The notes under the pieces were generated by a model, which saw nothing but the letters and a program-made list of their open reading frames with translations, was not told where the DNA came from and made no database searches. Below are positions 4,884 to 6,591 of a stretch of 6,591 nt of DNA, in pieces. The first letter of the stretch is position 1. Each line of letters begins with the position of its first letter. Origin of the DNA: Bacillota bacterium (GTDB lineage: Bacteria; Bacillota; Clostridia; Peptostreptococcales; Acidaminobacteraceae); contig JAUMXJ010000015.1 of NCBI GenBank assembly GCA_030529205.1, forward strand, positions 6,802 through 13,392, in the 5' to 3' direction. A program made the translations under genes and the position numbers.

Positions 4884-6591
4884 GTGGAAGACATTGTTTT
4901 TGGAAGTGGAATTGTCACGCGTTCGCATCTTCTGAAGTATATCAATAACAGAAAATACATCATCATCGCGGATTCCGAAGTATATGCGCGCTATCCGGAA
5001 ATATTCGACGGGCTGCAAGTTTTTTGTGCTCCTTCCGGAGAGGAGGCGAAGTCCTTTGAAACCTATATCGAGATGGTGACGGCGTGTAATATCGCCTATC
5101 TCACGAGAGGGGGTGTTGTTGTCGCGGTGGGCGGAGGAGCGGTTCTCGATGCGGCCGGATTCTTGGCGTCCACATATAAGCGCGGTGTCTCCCTGATTAA
5201 AGTGCCCACTACCGTAATCGCAATGTGTGATGCCGCCATAGGAGGAAAAAATGCGATCAATTCGCACTCGGCGAAAAATGAAATAGGGACCTTCTACAGC
5301 GCCGAGATCATCCTGGGAGATATCGACTTCTTACACACCTTGCCCGACGAGGAAATCAGAGCCGGGTTGGGTGAGATGATAAAATATGCGATAGGATTTG
5401 CCCCTGAAATGCTCGAGACACTCCAAGATTTGAAATTCGACGATATGGATTCCCTGCTCGGATTGATTCGCCGGGCTGCCGAGCTGAAGCAAAAGATTGT
5501 GGAAGCGGATTTTCGGGAGAGCGGAGACAGGAAACTGTTGAATTTCGGACATACGCTGGCGCATGCCATCGAGTTTGCGACGGATTTCAAAGTCAGTCAC
5601 GGCAGTGCGGTCGCCGTCGGAGTGTACTATATGTCGCGCTGGGCGCACCGCGAGGGAAGATTGCAGGAGGCGGATATGGACTTGATTGATCGCTGCTATG
5701 ATCATCTGAATCTTCCGCGGGAGTTGCCGAGAAACTGCAATAAGAATGTCGTGTTTTCTCATGTCCTCAGCGATAAAAAAATGGTCGGCGACGACATCGA
5801 CCTGGTGAAACTGTATGAGCTCGGAAGCTTGGAAATTGTACGCACATCGCTGGATGCGTTTTATGACGGGATTTTTAAAGATTCGTTTTCCAATCGCGGC
5901 CTGCGCGGGAGCGGAAAGGCGAGCTCCGTGAACGCGGTGAAAGAAGCGGCTCCTGCTGTGATCGATCTCCCGGTTTCAAAGAGTTACGCACATCGGTTTT
6001 TTATTTTGGCGGCTTTTGCGGACTTTCCGACGGTTATAGAAAAATTTGAACTCTCCGAGGACATCAGGCATACAGTGGAGGCGTTGAAATTGATGTCGGG
6101 CGCGCGTTTTGAATTCGGAGAGTCCGAATTTGCGGTTGTTCCGCGCAGGTATGTTGAGAAGGACGCGGAGCGGGAAGAAACCGCAATGTATACAAGAAGA
6201 ACCGGGCGGATAGAAATCGACTGCGGAAGCTCCGCCTCCACGGCGCGGTTCTTGATTCCCTTCAGCAATATTCGCACCGAATTTGACGGTGTAACCTATT
6301 TCTACGGCTCACCGTCTCTCGAAAACAGACCCATGAACAGCATAATCCATGTGTTGAAGGCACAGAATCTGCTGTCGGGAGAAGTTCACACGGGAAGTCT
6401 TCCGTTCGGGGTGAAGGGACGTTTCAAACCGGGGATATACCGTATTCCGGGGAATATCACATCGCAGTTTCTGTCGGGGCTCCTGATGGCCGCACCGATG
6501 ATGAACGGCAGATCCCGGATTATCGTATCGGGAAAACAGGTCTCCCTTCCCTATGTGAACATTACAATCGACGCCATGCGCCATATGGGCG
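4884..6591 (+). CDS. AroB-AroA fusion: 3-dehydroquinate synthase joined to EPSP synthase (3' end outside window)
   Basis: A GTG-initiated frame is open for 569 codons to the window edge. Residues 1 to ~335 are 3-dehydroquinate synthase (DAHP to 3-dehydroquinate): VAVGGGAVLD (80-89, NAD site), KVPTT (106-110), AAIGGKNAIN (117-126), GLGEMIKY (161-168, zinc ligand Glu164, Lys167), LNFGHTLAHAIE (219-230, His223), SHGSAVAVG (238-246, His239) and SDKK (296-299). It lacks ~14 N-terminal residues relative to E. coli AroB. Residues ~336-356 are a Gly/Ser/Ala/Arg-rich linker. From ~358 the protein is the N-terminal half of EPSP synthase (shikimate-3-phosphate plus PEP): DLPVSKSYAHR (361-371; Lys366, Ser367, Arg371), ELSEDIRHT, CGSSASTARFLIP, LENRPM (conserved Arg), ITSQFLSGLL (S3P site) and SLPYVNIT. 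Two shikimate-pathway steps, second and sixth, therefore share one chain. Ala451 replaces the E. coli Gly96 equivalent. The second EPSP half is unseen. Translation from an internal in-frame GTG at 5928 cannot be excluded. Confidence 0.93.
   Translation, partial: MEDIVFGSGIVTRSHLLKYINNRKYIIIADSEVYARYPEIFDGLQVFCAPSGEEAKSFETYIEMVTACNIAYLTRGGVVVAVGGGAVLDAAGFLASTYKRGVSLIKVPTTVIAMCDAAIGGKNAINSHSAKNEIGTFYSAEIILGDIDFLHTLPDEEIRAGLGEMIKYAIGFAPEMLETLQDLKFDDMDSLLGLIRRAAELKQKIVEADFRESGDRKLLNFGHTLAHAIEFATDFKVSHGSAVAVGVYYMSRWAHREGRLQEADMDLIDRCYDHLNLPRELPRNCNKNVVFSHVLSDKKMVGDDIDLVKLYELGSLEIVRTSLDAFYDGIFKDSFSNRGLRGSGKASSVNAVKEAAPAVIDLPVSKSYAHRFFILAAFADFPTVIEKFELSEDIRHTVEALKLMSGARFEFGESEFAVVPRRYVEKDAEREETAMYTRRTGRIEIDCGSSASTARFLIPFSNIRTEFDGVTYFYGSPSLENRPMNSIIHVLKAQNLLSGEVHTGSLPFGVKGRFKPGIYRIPGNITSQFLSGLLMAAPMMNGRSRIIVSGKQVSLPYVNITIDAMRHMG

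Noticed and set aside
4188..5267. Long open frame (359 codons) on the minus strand
   Set aside because: It lies antisense to the permease 3' part and the aroB domain, has low-complexity charged composition with no recognisable motif, and crosses the terminator and promoter between two well-supported genes.
5928..5930. Separate AroA start at the in-frame GTG
   Set aside because: Only a weak GGAAAGG lies upstream and there is no stop codon ending AroB before it, so a fused product is the simpler reading. Internal initiation remains a minor alternative.

Overview
The window looks like chromosomal core DNA from a low-to-moderate GC bacterium of the Bacillota, probably an anaerobic clostridial lineage. 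This is inferred from strong GGAGG ribosome binding sites, a DegV protein, an AzgA/PbuG-type purine permease, clostridial-style EPSP synthase motifs (SKSxAHR, CGxSxSTxRFLIP) and a small DUF2500-like gene. No phage, IS, CRISPR, tRNA or rRNA sequence was seen, and the species cannot be named from this sequence.

Layout, left to right. (1) 1-579, plus strand: the 3' end of a TrkH/KtrB-type potassium transporter gene. (2) A convergent hairpin at about 639-662 that reads as a terminator on both strands. (3) Minus strand, read right to left: a DUF2500-like small gene that appears frame-broken (3310-3102), a terminator, tyrS (2933-1677) with an extended -10 promoter, and a degV-family gene (1591-713) that probably shares the tyrS transcript. 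(4) 3474-4769, plus strand: a purine (hypoxanthine/guanine-type) permease with its own promoter, divergent from the DUF2500-like gene, followed by a hairpin. (5) 4884 to the window edge, plus strand: a long GTG-initiated reading frame that never meets a stop.

The most interesting feature is the last one. Its first ~335 residues are 3-dehydroquinate synthase (AroB) with all three zinc ligands. The frame then runs through a short Gly/Ser/Ala/Arg-rich linker into the N-terminal half of EPSP synthase (AroA). I checked the frame codon by codon: it is open for 569 codons and leaves at base 6591. This is a single-chain AroB-AroA fusion in the same order as the first two domains of the fungal pentafunctional AROM protein. 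What follows AroA lies outside the window. The EPSP synthase part has Ala where E. coli has Gly96, a position known to affect glyphosate sensitivity.

Two further points deserve attention. First, the DUF2500-like locus has its best ribosome binding site and its membrane helix in one frame, and its conserved C-terminal domain in another. Second, predicted -10 boxes sit only 6-9 nt upstream of the Shine-Dalgarno sequence at three or four genes, which predicts very short mRNA leaders and leaves no room for a T-box at tyrS or a purine riboswitch at the permease. The genes otherwise look like unrelated housekeeping functions (ion uptake, translation, fatty-acid handling, purine uptake, aromatic amino acid synthesis).
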